Source: Pelobates cultripes (lineage: Eukaryota; Chordata; Amphibia; Anura; Pelobatidae). From it: DNA of 64,000 nt. The stretch covers positions 105,366,777 through 105,430,776 of the forward strand of contig OW240913.1 of the NCBI GenBank assembly GCA_933207985.1, written 5' to 3'. Made by a program: the position numbers and the translations under genes. Below are positions 1 through 10,839 of the stretch, piece by piece (positions within the stretch are counted from its first letter, which is position 1; each line of letters starts with the position of its first letter). The notes below the pieces were generated by a model that did no database searches, had not been told where the DNA came from, and worked only from the letters and a program-made list of their open reading frames with translations.

Positions 1-655
1 CTTTGAAAAAATAATAAAGAAAACATAAAATAAGTTCAGCACTAAATGTATTCTACATTTAGAATATGACAGTTGTGAAAATAATCTTTGTATTACATTT
101 ATGCATCTTTGTCGGTGACCGGGTAATGCTAAACTATACTAAGCTTGAGATCAGTCCTTTCTCTTATGTTCATTATGCTGTGCAATGTCTCTCTAAATAA
201 AAGTAATCCCACATCATATTTTACAAAGCTTGATTGGACCAGCAAACCAAAGTGATGTCATCAGCATGAACCATGGCAGAGATTTCGGTGGTAGCCAGTT
301 AGAGAGTACTGCTGAGCATATTCAAGACTGATTTAAAACACTTCTTTAATTTATACAGGAGAATAAAATCAAGAGCTGTGCTAATTAAATTATGCTTTAT
401 GTTTTATGTGAGTGCTAGTTATGGTAATAAATAATTGCATTAACTTATTGTGCTATTAGAAATAGGGACCACACTTATCCATATTCAGCTCTGGTTGGTG
501 CTCACACAAACAGGAGTTAGCCCAGTCTTCAACAATCTCAATATATTCCAATAGAGTTCCAGGGAACAGCAGTTTACTAAGTGCAATCTCTGTTAGATCA
601 TGTCACTAACAAAAAACATTGTTTTGAAGTTAACCATAACATACATTAAAGCACT
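1..655. other. Unannotated AT-rich DNA
   Basis: No convincing gene, RNA or repeat was recognised here. Reading frames are short and interrupted on both strands. Confidence 0.5.
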
Positions 656-656
656 A

Positions 657-1226
657 TATAAACTGATCAACCGCAACATTAAAACCACCTACCTAATATT
701 GTACAGGTCCCCCTTGTGCTGTCAAAATAGCTCTGATGCATGGATCTACTGGTCTTTTGAACATGCAAATCTTTAAGCCCTGCAAGTTGCAAGGTGGGAA
801 CTCCATGGTTTAGATTTTGATGTTCCAGCACATCCCACAGATGCTCTATTGGATGACAAAGACATGGGAAGACATGAGAATAACCACACGACTGCCCAAG
901 GAGGCCAAGACAACACTTTTTTCCTCAAACCACTCCTGAACTATTGTTTAAGTGTGGCAGAGTGCATTATCCTGCTTAAGGAGGCTCTTCTACCAGGCAA
1001 AACATGAAGGCAAGTATGTGGTCTACAGCAGGGTTTCCCAGCAGAACATTGTCCAGATGATAACTGTCTGCACCAGTAATCAAAGTCACTCTGTCTTTTC
1101 ACTTGCCCATTTTCACAACTCATGAAATTCAAGAACTGACTGAACTTGCTGCCTAATATATCCAACCCAATCAATGTTATAAACTTCACCTGTCAGTAGT
1201 TTTAATGTTGTGATTTATCAGTGCAC
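657..1226 (-). mobile_element. Internally deleted Tc1/mariner transposon relic
   Basis: The ends form imperfect terminal inverted repeats: ACTGATCAACCGCAACATTA at the left (from 662) answers to the TAATGTTGTGATTTATCAGT stretch at the right (1204-1223). TA dinucleotides lie at the left border, as expected for this superfamily. The interior keeps pieces of the transposase in minus-strand sense, including a decayed N-terminal helix-turn-helix start near 1070-1130 (residues resembling GQVKRQSDFD). At about 570 bp it lacks more than half of the usual ~1.3-1.6 kb. I infer an internally deleted, inactive copy. The family assignment rests on my recognition of the widespread vertebrate Tc1-like repeat with these termini. 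Confidence 0.8.
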
Positions 1227-1495
1227 AGATAAAAAAAAAACAGAAAATAATAATTACTCACATCTCTTTGAATCATGGAGACCAGAAGTGACACAACAGG
1301 CCAGATCATGTGACACTGGTGGATGTCCGTAGCACACCAAATTGATGCATCTCCATGACAACAAGTATATTATCAAATCATATAATAAATAGTAACAATT
1401 AAAACAAATTAACCAAATGTGCAAAATTACAAAATAAAGAAATCTCATCATTGATTTTAAAATAGATTCTTCCTCTGCTGTAACATACTGGGCTT

Positions 1496-1800
1496 TTCCC
1501 TACCCTGTCACTGCCCCCTTACCCTTTTACTGCCCCACTACCCTCTCTTAGCCTACACTACCCTCTCACAGCCCCCCTGTCCTCTCACAGCCCCCCCTAC
1601 CCTGTCACAGCCCATCATCCTGTCACAGCCTCCTACCCCACACATGCACCCTGTCACATTAACCTCCTCCAATCCTGTTACATTCCCTCCGTCAGCCATG
1701 TCACAACCGCCCTATCATTCTCACCCTCCTTCATTCTGTCATAGACGCCTTCCCAACTCTGTTTCATTTACCCCCTCACGATGTGAAACTCACCCTGTCA
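1496..1800. repeat. Degenerate C-rich minisatellite
   Basis: A unit of roughly 15-20 bp built on CCCTCTCACAGCCCC / CCCTGTCACAGCC is repeated many times with growing divergence toward the right. The plus strand is very pyrimidine-rich. It passes almost directly into a CA microsatellite. Confidence 0.75.
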
Positions 1801-1810
1801 CACATTCATC

Positions 1811-1844
1811 ATACACACACACACACACATACACACACACACAC
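1811..1844. repeat. (AC)n microsatellite
   Basis: Seventeen or so AC dinucleotides with one interruption (a T near 1830). Confidence 0.9.
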
Positions 1845-1854
1845 TGTCACAAAA

Positions 1855-4800
1855 TGTAGCTGTGCCATAACACAATGCACAATGGCCACAGGCAGCCCCC
1901 ATAAACAACACACCGCAAGCAGCTACACCACACACATAGGTCCCAGACATATGCTCACAAAGATATACATTCACACATAAGTATACTCTCTGTCAGCCAC
2001 ACACTTCCATGCACACACAGGTAGACAATGCCAGACACACTTAGAAATACACACACCTGCACTCATGTATACGTGACTGCAAGGCTATGTAACCATACCC
2101 TGCAAACGTGTATAAACGATTAGCATAATTGCTAATAAAATTTGTTTATTGCAAATTAATTTAGTTTGCTAATCATGCCATAACTTCAGAGAGCTCACAA
2201 CGCAGTGGCACATGGAGCCGCAATACTGCAAGCCTCTGGAAAATGAATACAGAGACTAGCTCTCTGTATCCAGTGCTGCAAGCCTCTTTTTTAATATAAC
2301 TACAGCACCTTATACACACAACGAACCCTTATTTATTTTCACTTTGGGTATTAGTGGGGGCCTCGTGTTTCTGTTTCACCTTAGGCCTCACAAAGTTTAG
2401 AGCCGCCACTGGACACACCAGTTGATTTTCACTGCCCAGGTTCATTACTCTGACACAACTTTGTTTACTTCTTTTATTTGACTTTTATTGGAACAACACA
2501 GTATATGTTTATAGTCAGAAATGTGTATTCCCACCGCTGGGGTTAATTGTCAGTTAATAGGGACAAGCCCTCCCTGGTGCCTCTATGTATCAGCTGGGTC
2601 CCTTTTCTTCTCCCCCAAGGGCTAGAAATGCATGTACTGGATGTAATGGGGCATTCTGCCCCTAACAATACAGATACTACACTACCTTGTTAAACTACAG
2701 GTAGCTTTCCCTGGTCCACAACTACAACCCAAAAAGCAACCTTATTGGATGGATGGTATTGGAACCTGGTTAAATTTATATCCAGGTCAAAGCGCGACCA
2801 TGGGAAATATTGCAATCAGGGGAGCTTCATTGAGGTCTGTCTGTTAGGTAGGTGTACAGCTTTAGCAGAGTGAAAGGTAGTCCTTGGAGCTGTTCCATAA
2901 AGTTGAGAAACAAATAATAATTTTTAACATGGGGAAAGAGGGGATACCATCATGATTGTCATCCCCAAGCCTTATAGGTGCTGGATGACTTTATTATGTA
3001 CCTTCCATGTTTCCTTCTTTTCATGGGTAGGGGTATGGTGTGGGGGGGGGGGGGTAAAAGTGACCTGCTACCCCCTTTTTAAAAATGTTAAGTTCCCACC
3101 TGATGATCACTGGATAGGGCTTTTCTTAGCAACTGGGCATCAATAGTCCCCCATTCACGAGTATTTAAATGGAAACATTATTAATGATATGACTGGGTTG
3201 TAAATCTAGGGGTCATGTTATAAATATGATTTTTGGTTCGAAATTCATCCGAACTGAAATGCCACATGAATGAAACAAAGTGTAGAAATTATGAATATGT
3301 CATCCATTCTGGAATGACATAATTCTTTGTACACAGTGATGTGAAGATAGAGAAATGGTCTTAAGAGCAATGGATTTCAATGTAGCCTAATTGATGTTTT
3401 GATTACAGATTTGACATACAGTAAATGTAATATGTCTTCTATTTTGAGAAAAGCACATAATTTTACACCCAAACCTCTATTTAGAAGATGCAAGACATAC
3501 CAATCAGTAATTTTTCAATTAATTTAAGGAGACAACATTGCACATTTACAACAGAGGCACTAAGATGGCTTCCATTCACCTGCATGAAAGGCCCTCCTTA
3601 TTCATATCAAAAAAGAATAAGCATTGGTGGTTTGCTCCAAGTGACAACTGGAAGGCAGTGCTGTCCTGAGACATATATCGCATGTGCCACCAACATATCA
3701 ATACTGCACACTTACTGATTGCCAGGTGGCTAAACCTGAGCTCTGAGCAGTGCTATATCAGTTTTGGTAATAGAGTAATGTATATTTGACAAGCACTGGA
3801 GTGATCACAAAGGAATATATCATTGTTTACCTTCAAAAATGATTGTATATACTGTAATTCATACTTTCAAGGATAACAATACATGATTTCTGTTCTCCTT
3901 CTTTTAATAACAAAGATGAATAAGGAAAAGGAAAGAGTACTATGATATAGAGTCACCGAACGCACTTTGTAGGAAAGGGCTCCTGCTGTTTGTGTTCTAC
4001 AGCAGAACCTGGCAATGTGCTTAGCATAAAACAACTCAATTTTACAACATATCTGTGTTCTCTCAATGAACCTTAATTTTATTAATTGGACCTGTTATTC
4101 ACATTTTCTTCTCTCTAATAAATCTTCTCTGTCACCCCTTTCCCAAACTTTTTTTTCCTTAGCTTTGTTCATCTCAATTGTTACACAATGGCACATTTGC
4201 ATTCCCTGCCCTAAACATGAAACCTACATTTTTTAAAAAGTTTTAAACAAACAAACAAACAACTTTCAAATGCCCTCATTATATAATATAATGCATTTTT
4301 TTTACATATTTAAGCAACATGGTTTATTATAGAAAATGTACATGGAATTGCATGTAATTAGAATTAAATCACTAGCATGAGTTTTCTAAAAATATAACTT
4401 TAAATAAACTATTTCCTACTGTACATCCTCAAGAGACTTTATAGTTCATTAACATAGAAAAAAAATGTTTGACTCATTTCTCAAACTTACTCATTATATT
4501 GTTTTGAAGTAATGATAGCTTGAATATGCTGAAGAAGCAAATTGACCTGAATCACTGAAATAAGCTATATTAAATACTAATTAGGATACATGACTAAACA
4601 ATTGGAAATACATTTGTTTCAATAAATGCAAAGTGAAACAAAGAAGCAAAACATAAATATAATCTCTAATTATACCTGTTCCAATGTACTAGAAAAGGAG
4701 GAGCAGGTTACAGTATTAGAATAATTCCCAAGAGATGCGTTCATGAATTTCCAAGAAAAAATATTGAAATAGGATGATTTTCTAGTAGCTTTGTCCTAAA

Positions 4801-4864
4801 TAGGGTTAGCAGATGTAAAAAAAATATATAAATAAAATATATATTTTTTTATGCAAATAGAAAT
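1855..4864. other. Unannotated DNA
   Basis: About 3 kb with no feature I can support. It contains a 13-base G run at 3042-3054, a short (CAAA)n tract near 4247-4260 and scattered poly-A/T tracts. Reading frames are short and not recognisable. Ancient repeats too diverged to recognise by eye may be present. Confidence 0.45.
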
Positions 4865-5365
4865 AAGGGACACTTTAGTCACCCAGACCACTTCAGCTCA
4901 TTGAATTTAGCTGGGTGTGTGTCCCTGTCCCCCTTAGTTCTGCAATGTAAATCATTGCATTTTTATAAAAACTGGAATGATTACATTGCAGGAGTAAGAA
5001 TGCCTCTAGGAGACTGTCAAACTGACAGCCACTAGAGGCACTCCCTGTTTGGTAAGCAACTTTTGGTTGTTTAACTAACGCTAGACATCCTCACGCTCTA
5101 CATGAGGCTATCCAGCATCAATTAAATTCCCATAGGAAAGCATTGAAGCAATGTTTTCCTATGGGGAGGGCCAAATGTACTTGCTGTGCATTAACCCCCA
5201 TCAGATGATAATGGAGGAGGTGGAGCATCGATCAAGCATCAACAGACATCAGAGCTGGAATTGGGTTTTTAACCTTTTAATGGTTGGGGCTGAGAGGGAG
5301 GGGGTGAAAGGAAACTATAGTGTATAGAATACAGATTTGTATTCCTTACACTATAAATCGCCTTT
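4865..5365. mobile_element. MITE, probably TTAA-type (piggyBac-like)
   Basis: The left end reads AAGGGACACTTTAGTCACCC. The right end carries the stem-loop AACTATAGTGTATAGAATAC followed by its near complement GTATTCCTTACACTATA, then CTTTAA. This arrangement is the one I know from abundant frog MITEs whose consensus ends in a TTAA target. An internal palindromic piece around 5000-5040 (CTCTAGGAGACTGTC and GACAGCCACTAGAGGC) supports this. It has no coding capacity. The TTAA is visible only on the right, so the superfamily is tentative. Confidence 0.55.
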
Positions 5366-6001
5366 AACCCATTCGGTTCTGAACACTTTTCAATTAAAAA
5401 AAAAAAATGAAAGGCATGAATAAATAAAAACATGGGCCTTGCAGCCCACACAGATACAATGCAGTGTCAAAGCATACTAGTCAAGCTTGTCACAGCATGC
5501 TCTCAGACAAGGGGACAAGGGAAGTATGTAGAACAACTGACCAGAGATTTGGTGGATAAACAAGAAATTAATTTAATTGCCATGGAAAAGAGGGGAAAAC
5601 AAACAGACAAAAATAACCATTGTTATACAATATAAATATTCCAGGAAACAACATACACTGAAGCTCTTTTTCTCTGAAGTCAACATATAGGAAACACTAG
5701 TAAACAGCATGGAAATTGTTTCTGACTTTCATTTGTAATATGTAGAGTTGACGCCTGAATGTTCCGGTTTCCCGGGTTTGGCGGAACTTTGGCAAAAAGT
5801 TTGAGTTCGGACTCAAACTTGACCCGAACTTGACCCCGAACCAGACTGAAGACAATGGGGACCCGAACTTTTGGCCAGTAAAATGGCTCTAAAAAAGTCC
5901 TGGAAAGGGCTAGAAAGCTGCAAAAGGAAGTAAAATGGGGGTAAGAGTAGGACAAGTGCCCTGCAAACAAATGTGGATAGGGAAATAACTTAAAATAACA
6001 T
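5366..6001. other. Unannotated DNA
   Basis: No supported feature. A short inverted motif (AAGTTTGAGTTCGG and ACTCAAACTT) occurs near 5797-5820. Confidence 0.45.
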
Positions 6002-6527
6002 TGTGACGAAGTGCCCTTCACCACTTGTGCCTGGAGAGGACTAATTGCCAGCCTCCTGCCCTGCGACTATGGCCCCTGGGAGATTTTGCCCTTTAAATAC
6101 GTTATTTGAGCATAGTGGATTTTATTAGACTGGTTCTGACCCTTTAAATGCTCTGACAAAGGATTGCAGTTTTGCTATGCACTTTGGATGCAGAGTGTGA
6201 AGAAAATCCTGTTTTATTCCCCCCTCCCTTCTTAGAACACCAGTTTAAACCCTTAATAACTGTCATATTTTCAATCTCTGTCTGACCTTTTAACTGTCAT
6301 TTTGTTTTCCTCTGAGGAGGAGTTTTTTTGCTGCATGAGTGCTGTTGCTTTTGTGTGCTCATTAAACAGACCTGCTTGACCCTTTCTTGAAGCATTGGCT
6401 CATGCTTGGAGGATGAGATAAGTCTGCAGTGCTGATGGTGTCGGTTGGAGTGCTTGGAGTCCTCGGCAAGCACTAGGAGCATCGATTGGCGGAGGTACTC
6501 GGTCAGAGTGCCAGCGGGTACGTCACA
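6002..6527 (+). mobile_element. Solo LTR with perfect 5-bp target duplication
   Basis: The 526-bp unit starts TGTGACG and ends CGTCACA, a perfect 7-bp terminal inversion with the TG...CA signature of LTRs. It is flanked on both sides by the same pentamer AACAT (5997-6001 and 6528-6532). A possible polyadenylation signal, ATTAAA, lies near 6361. No internal gag/pol sequence adjoins it, so it is a solo LTR left by recombination between two LTRs. The first ~100 bp resemble the start of the minus-strand LTR that ends at 57962, so the two belong to related families. A 5-bp duplication fits gypsy or some ERV families. Confidence 0.88.
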
Positions 6528-6623
6528 AACATAAAATACATACAAATTAAAAATAATAATCTTGAACTAGGAGGAGGTGGATGTGGAGTAGGAGGTTGAG
6601 GCGGAGGAGGTAGCCAACACTGT

Positions 6624-6723
<100 letters not shown>

Positions 6724-6823
6724 AATTGGGGTAGCCCCCCAAATATTGGGACATATAAAAAAAGAATAAAAAGAAGACGTGCACTTGAGTATAACAATGG
6801 CTGGTTGAGGCCGGTATAAATGT

Positions 6824-7712
6824 CTATTCTGCACAAGGTACAGACAAGTCTGGTGGGATCCATGCCTGGTTCATTTTAATAAATGTGAGCGTGTCCACAT
6901 TGGCTATGGACAGGGGGCTGCGCTTGTCTGTGGTAACCCCACGTTCAGACAATACACTGGCTATAGGGCAGGCCAGCACCTCCAAAACATAAAGGGCAAG
7001 CTCAGGCCATGTTCCCAGTTTGGAGACCCAGAAGTTGAATGGGGCAGACCCATCAGTCAGTACGTGTAGGCGTGTGCACACATACTGTTCCACCATGTTA
7101 CTGAAATGCGGCCTCCTGCTAAGACGTTCTATATCAGCTGGTGGTGCTGGTTATTGTAGCTTGCTGACAAAGCTTTTCCACATTTTGGCCATGCTAACCC
7201 TGCCTTCTGTGGTGCTGGCGGTGCCCCAGATGCGTTGGCAACCTCTTCCTCCTCCTCTGCCTTCGCCTTGTGCTTCCACTGAGCCCCCAGTGTCAGTTGG
7301 GAATTCCCTCAGCAGTGCATCTACCAGCGTGCGCTTGTAGTCCTGCATCTTCTGATCCAGTGAGGGAATTAAGGACGGCACGTTGTCCTTGTAACAGGGA
7401 TCCAGCAGGGTGGCCACCCAGTAATCAGCACAAGTTAGAATGTGGGAAACTCGGCAATCGTGGCGCAGGCACTGCAGCATGTAGTCACTCATGTGTGCCA
7501 GGCTGCCCAGAGGCAAGGACAAGCTGTCCTCTGTGGGAGGTGTATCGTCAGTTTCCTCCGTATCCCCCCAGCCACGCTCCAGTGATGCCCACGAGCTGTG
7601 TTGGGTGTCACCCTGCTGTGAACACGGATCCTCCTCCTGCTCCTCATCCTCCTCCTCATCCTCCAGAATTGTGTAACTGGCCTATGCTGGTGCAGGAACC
7701 CACCCTCCGAGT
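6824..7712 (-). pseudogene. hAT transposase, C-terminal part and dimerisation domain
   Basis: Minus-strand frames contain the stretch YWVATLLDPCYKDN near 7390-7425 and then a dimerisation region at about 6845-7050 (FWVSKLGTWPELA, then LACPIASVLSERG, then LSIANVDTLTFIK). This matches the hAT C-terminal dimerisation domain, in which PxS..SER and the N(V)..L.F.K pattern are characteristic. An acidic Glu/Asp-rich linker precedes it (7625-7665). The frame shifts between the two blocks near 7100-7150, so it is not translatable as one protein. Confidence 0.78.
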
Positions 7713-8132
7713 CACTTGTGAATGACTGATACATAAAGCGGAGAGTGGATGGTGAAAAGAACTGACCGTTTAGGAAGTGCAGGCAAGCCACTATATATGG
7801 GGATGCACTCCCTGTATCCCTTAACCAAATGTGCAAAAAAACAGAGCTGTATATACTATACAGAAATAGGGCGCCACTTATAACCAGATATACATACTGA
7901 ATATAGTTACCCTCCAACGAGCAGATGAGGATATTCACATAAAAGATATAAAAAGAGAAAACATCATAGTGCAAACTTTTAATCCAAAATGGTAAAAAAC
8001 ATATAAATAAAAACACTCACAAACGGTGTGGCACAATTGATAAAATCAATATGTGCTAAAGTGCTGATGCCTATAATAGGCTAAATCTCCCGGTCTTAGC
8101 AGTCTGTAGGCGTCTGTGTAAAGGCTGTAGCA

Positions 8133-8308
8133 GAGACAGATGAAACCGTTCACCATCAGCTGATCCAATTCCCGGGTTTGCTCAACGCGTTTCGTCTGTT
8201 CTCAATCAGACTTCCTCAGGAGCGAGGAAGTCTGATTGAGAACAGACGAAACGCGTTGAGCAAACCCGGGAATTGGATCAGCTGATGGTGAACGGTTTCA
8301 TCTGTCTC
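8133..8308. repeat. Perfect 85-bp inverted repeat
   Basis: Arms 8133-8217 and 8224-8308 are exact reverse complements around a 6-base loop (AGGAGC). As DNA or RNA this would form a very long hairpin. The second arm recurs identically at 8342-8426. Between them, 8311-8337 is another inverted copy of the first ~27 bases. Confidence 0.92.
8181..8220 (-). ncRNA. Hammerhead-like ribozyme motif (Penelope type)
   Basis: The minus strand reads CTGAGGA, then A, then a GTCTG/CAGAC stem with an ATTGAGAA loop, then GAAAC and GCGTTGAG. This follows the hammerhead core order CUGANGA - helix II - GAAA - helix III, with one extra A before helix II. In the flanking plus-strand copies the first core bases are changed (GCGAGGA at 8222, GTGAGGA at 8340), so only this copy and the truncated one near 8338 keep CTGAGGA. 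Activity is not shown. Confidence 0.5.
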
Positions 8309-8415
8309 CACGTCTGTTCTCAATCAGACTTCCTCAGGAGTGAGGAAGTCTGATTGAGAACAGACGAAACGCGTTGAGCAAACCCGGGAATTGGATCAGC
8401 TGATGGTGAACGGTT

Positions 8416-8690
8416 TCATCTGTCTCCACTTGTGAATGACTGGCCTGATAATCGTGGAAAGGACCCCTCTTCCTCCTCCTCTTCCTCCTGTGCCACATCC
8501 TCTTCCATCATCGCCCGAAACATTTTTTTATGGAGACATAGAAGCAGGATAGTAAGGCTGAGAATGGCATCAGCGGCACTGGCCATGTTGGTGGAGTACT
8601 CGAAACAGGCACACAGGTCTCGCATGGAGACCACTCATTGGTGGTGAAGTGGTGCTGTTCCCCAGAGCGACTGGCCCGTGTGTGCTGCAG
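8416..8690 (-). pseudogene. hAT transposase, segment between core and C-terminus
   Basis: The minus-strand frame reads MRDLCACFEYSTNMASAADA, which is a typical stretch of BED-hAT transposases after the catalytic core. It is followed by an acidic run of seven glutamates. It stops at the Penelope-type insertion and resumes beyond it at 7712. Confidence 0.7.
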
Positions 8691-9428
8691 CTAAAACTCC
8701 ACTATCAATTGCTGCTGCTCACACAGTCTCTCCAGCATGTGCACGTCGCATATGAGGCGGTGAGCGGGAAGGCCGAAGTTACGCTGCAGCGCAGACAGGC
8801 GAGCAGCAGGGTGAGAATGCTGAAAGCGCGCACAGACGGCCCACACTTTCTGCAGCAGCTCTGATATATCTGGATAGTTTTTCAGGAATTTCTGCACCAC
8901 CAAATTCAGCACATGCGCCAGGCAAGGGATGTGCGTCAAACCGGCTAGGCCCATAGCTGCTACGAGATTTTGCCCATTATCGCACACTACCAGAACGGGC
9001 TTGAGGCTCAGTGGCAACAACCACTCATCGGTCTGTTGTTCCATGCCCGTCCACAGCTCCTGCGCGGTGTGGGGTTTTTCCCCCAAACATATGAGTTTTA
9101 AAACAGCCTGCTGTCGTTTTCCCCTGGCTGTGCTGAAGTTGGTGGTGAAGGTGTTACACTGACTAGATGAGGAGGTGGTAGAGGATGAGGAAGTGAAGTA
9201 GGAGGAGGAGGCAACAGGAGGCAAAGAGAAATGCCTTGCAATCCTCGGTGGTGGAAGGACATGCGCCAAACTGCTATCCGCCTCAGGCCCAGCCGCCACT
9301 ACATTTGCCCAGTGTGCAGTTATAGAGATATAGCATCCCTGCCCGTGCTTACTGGTCCACGTATCAGTGGTTATGTGGACCTTGCCACAGATGGCGTTGC
9401 GCAGTGCACATCTGATTTTGTCCACCAA
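8691..9428 (-). pseudogene. hAT transposase catalytic (RNase-H-like) core
   Basis: A 245-residue open stretch holds the first catalytic region TTDTWTS (9352-9375), the VVCDNGQNLV block (about 8963-8990, second acidic residue) and CLAHVLNLVV (8902-8928), the conserved C-x2-H signature of hAT transposases. The frame then reads ICDVHMLERLCEQ (about 8715-8755). Relatives have a TRWNS-type block in between, and here it is missing, so a short in-frame deletion has removed a highly conserved tryptophan. A serine-rich insert (about residues 73-92) is also visible. The product could not be catalytically normal. Confidence 0.85.
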
Positions 9429-9452
9429 TTGGATGTGCAGGGAAGGGATTGC

Positions 9453-10067
9453 TCACCTGGAAAAGTAGTGGCGGCTGGGAACCACGTACTGTCGGACAGC
9501 CACCTCCATCGGTTTTTTAAAATGGTCTGTCTCCACCAGACTGAATGACAGCATTTCAAAGGCCAGGAATATTGAAATGTTGGCATTCAGGGGCAGGGAT
9601 CGCAGATGGGTAGGGGGGTGTTTCCTCTTTCTCTCCAGTGTTTGGCAGATGGACAGCTGAATGCTTCCATGGGACAGTGTGGAGATGCTTGGGGACGGTG
9701 GTGGATGTGGTGGCATTGCTGCCACATCCTCTGTTTGCAGGGTGGCAGGTGCCACTGTCACTCCAGAGGTGGAGGAAGAGGCCAAGACAGCAGCAGAAGA
9801 GGAAGGAGGAGGAGCCTGAGACCTTTCTTGGTTTTTGATGTGCTTACTCCACTGCAGCTTGTGCTTTGCATGTAGATGCTTGGTCATGTAGGTTGTGCTC
9901 AGGTTTAGAACGTTTATGCCTCGCTTCAGGCTCTGATTGCACAGCGTGCAAACCACTTGTGTCTTGTCGTCAGCGCATTGTCTCCTTGGAGCTGGCTTTG
10001 GTGGTCCCTGGGTGCGGTGGGCAGTAGCAGACGTACTGTCTAGGGGATGGCCACTCCGCTTTTGCAC
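9453..10067 (-). pseudogene. hAT transposase, BED zinc-finger region
   Basis: The frame includes VCTLCNQSLKRG followed by MTKHLHAKHKLQW. The spacing C-x2-C ... H-x4-H is that of a BED-type zinc finger, which binds transposon ends (cysteines near 9931-9952, histidines near 9861-9881). It is followed by a Ser/Pro-rich linker. The frame differs from the segments on both sides, showing at least one frameshift or stop at each border (about 10050 and about 9460). Confidence 0.8.
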
Positions 10068-10808
10068 CCTGCTCCCTCTTATGCTGTGCTGGTGCCTCTG
10101 TGCTAATCACCGCCTCTTCCTCCAAACTGGACATGTCACTCGGATGAACTTGATTCCATGTGGGGTCTAGGACCTCATCATCCTCCACATCATCTTCCAC
10201 CCACTCCTCAACCCTGCCCTCCTTGCCAGTCTGCACACTGCAGAAAGCCACAGCAGTTGGCACCTGTGTTTCGTCATCATCAGAGACATGCTGCGGTGGT
10301 CCTCGCATGTCCACATTCTGACACATATGTGGTTGTGCATCAGTGCACTCAATCTCTTCCACTTCTGGGGCAGGGCTAGGTGGATGACCCACGGAAACCC
10401 CGCCAGCAGAGTCATCAAAAAGCATAAGAGACTACTGCATGACTTGTGGCTCAGACTGCTTGGCTGATTTGCAAGGGGCTGAGGTGAAAGACAGATGGCC
10501 ATGGGCTGAAGGTGCCAACTCTGAGCTTTCAGCAGGGGACTAGGTGGGAGACAATGTGAAGGAACTGGAGGCACTGTCAGAAAATCTACTATCGCCTGTA
10601 CTTGTTCTGGCCTCACCATTCGTAGAGCGGCATTCGGGCCTACCAAATAACGCTGAAGGTTTTGTCGCCTACTCGCACCTGAGGAAGGTGTTTCACATGT
10701 GCGTGTAGCTGGCACAGATCGACCACGCCCTCTACCTGCAACAGGAGCTCCACCAACACCAGCAGCACCACGACCAGGGCCACGTCCCTTATTTGATGCT
10801 CTCCTCAT
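10050..10808 (-). pseudogene. hAT transposase, N-terminal region
   Basis: The first ATG on the minus strand is at 10808 and opens an Arg/Gly-rich start (MRRASNKGRGPGRG). The coding signal moves to another frame near 10430, where an acidic region follows (EEWVEDDVEDDEVLDPTWNQ, 10140-10200), and shifts again near 10050 into the BED finger. The start lies just downstream of the tandem array, so the array occupies the promoter or 5' UTR position. Confidence 0.65.
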
Positions 10809-10839
10809 TCTTTGCGTTCACCTACCAAACTAACAGATG

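Larger units (their letters stand above)
7729..8426. mobile_element. Penelope-type terminal fragment inserted in the hAT transposase
   Basis: The insert is bounded by a 16-bp direct repeat, CACTTGTGAATGACTG, at 7713-7728 and 8427-8442. That repeat encodes the same transposase residues (QSFTS) on both sides, so I read it as the target duplication. The right part holds three identical 85-bp modules: one inverted (8133-8217) and two direct (8224-8308 and 8342-8426). Each module carries the GTCTG...CAGAC-GAAAC hammerhead-like segment. The left part (about 7800-8100) resembles the pLTR-like ends of Penelope-like elements seen elsewhere in this window. No reverse transcriptase is present. Confidence 0.62.

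Noticed and set aside
1644..1980. Pro/Ser/His-rich frames
   Set aside because: They come from the C-rich minisatellite and CA repeat.
5680..6024. 114-residue minus-strand frame
   Set aside because: No domain, and it runs into the solo LTR at 6002; not supportable as a gene.
7020..10379. Plus-strand frames across the hAT region
   Set aside because: They are shadows of the minus-strand transposase, which has recognisable BED and hAT motifs.
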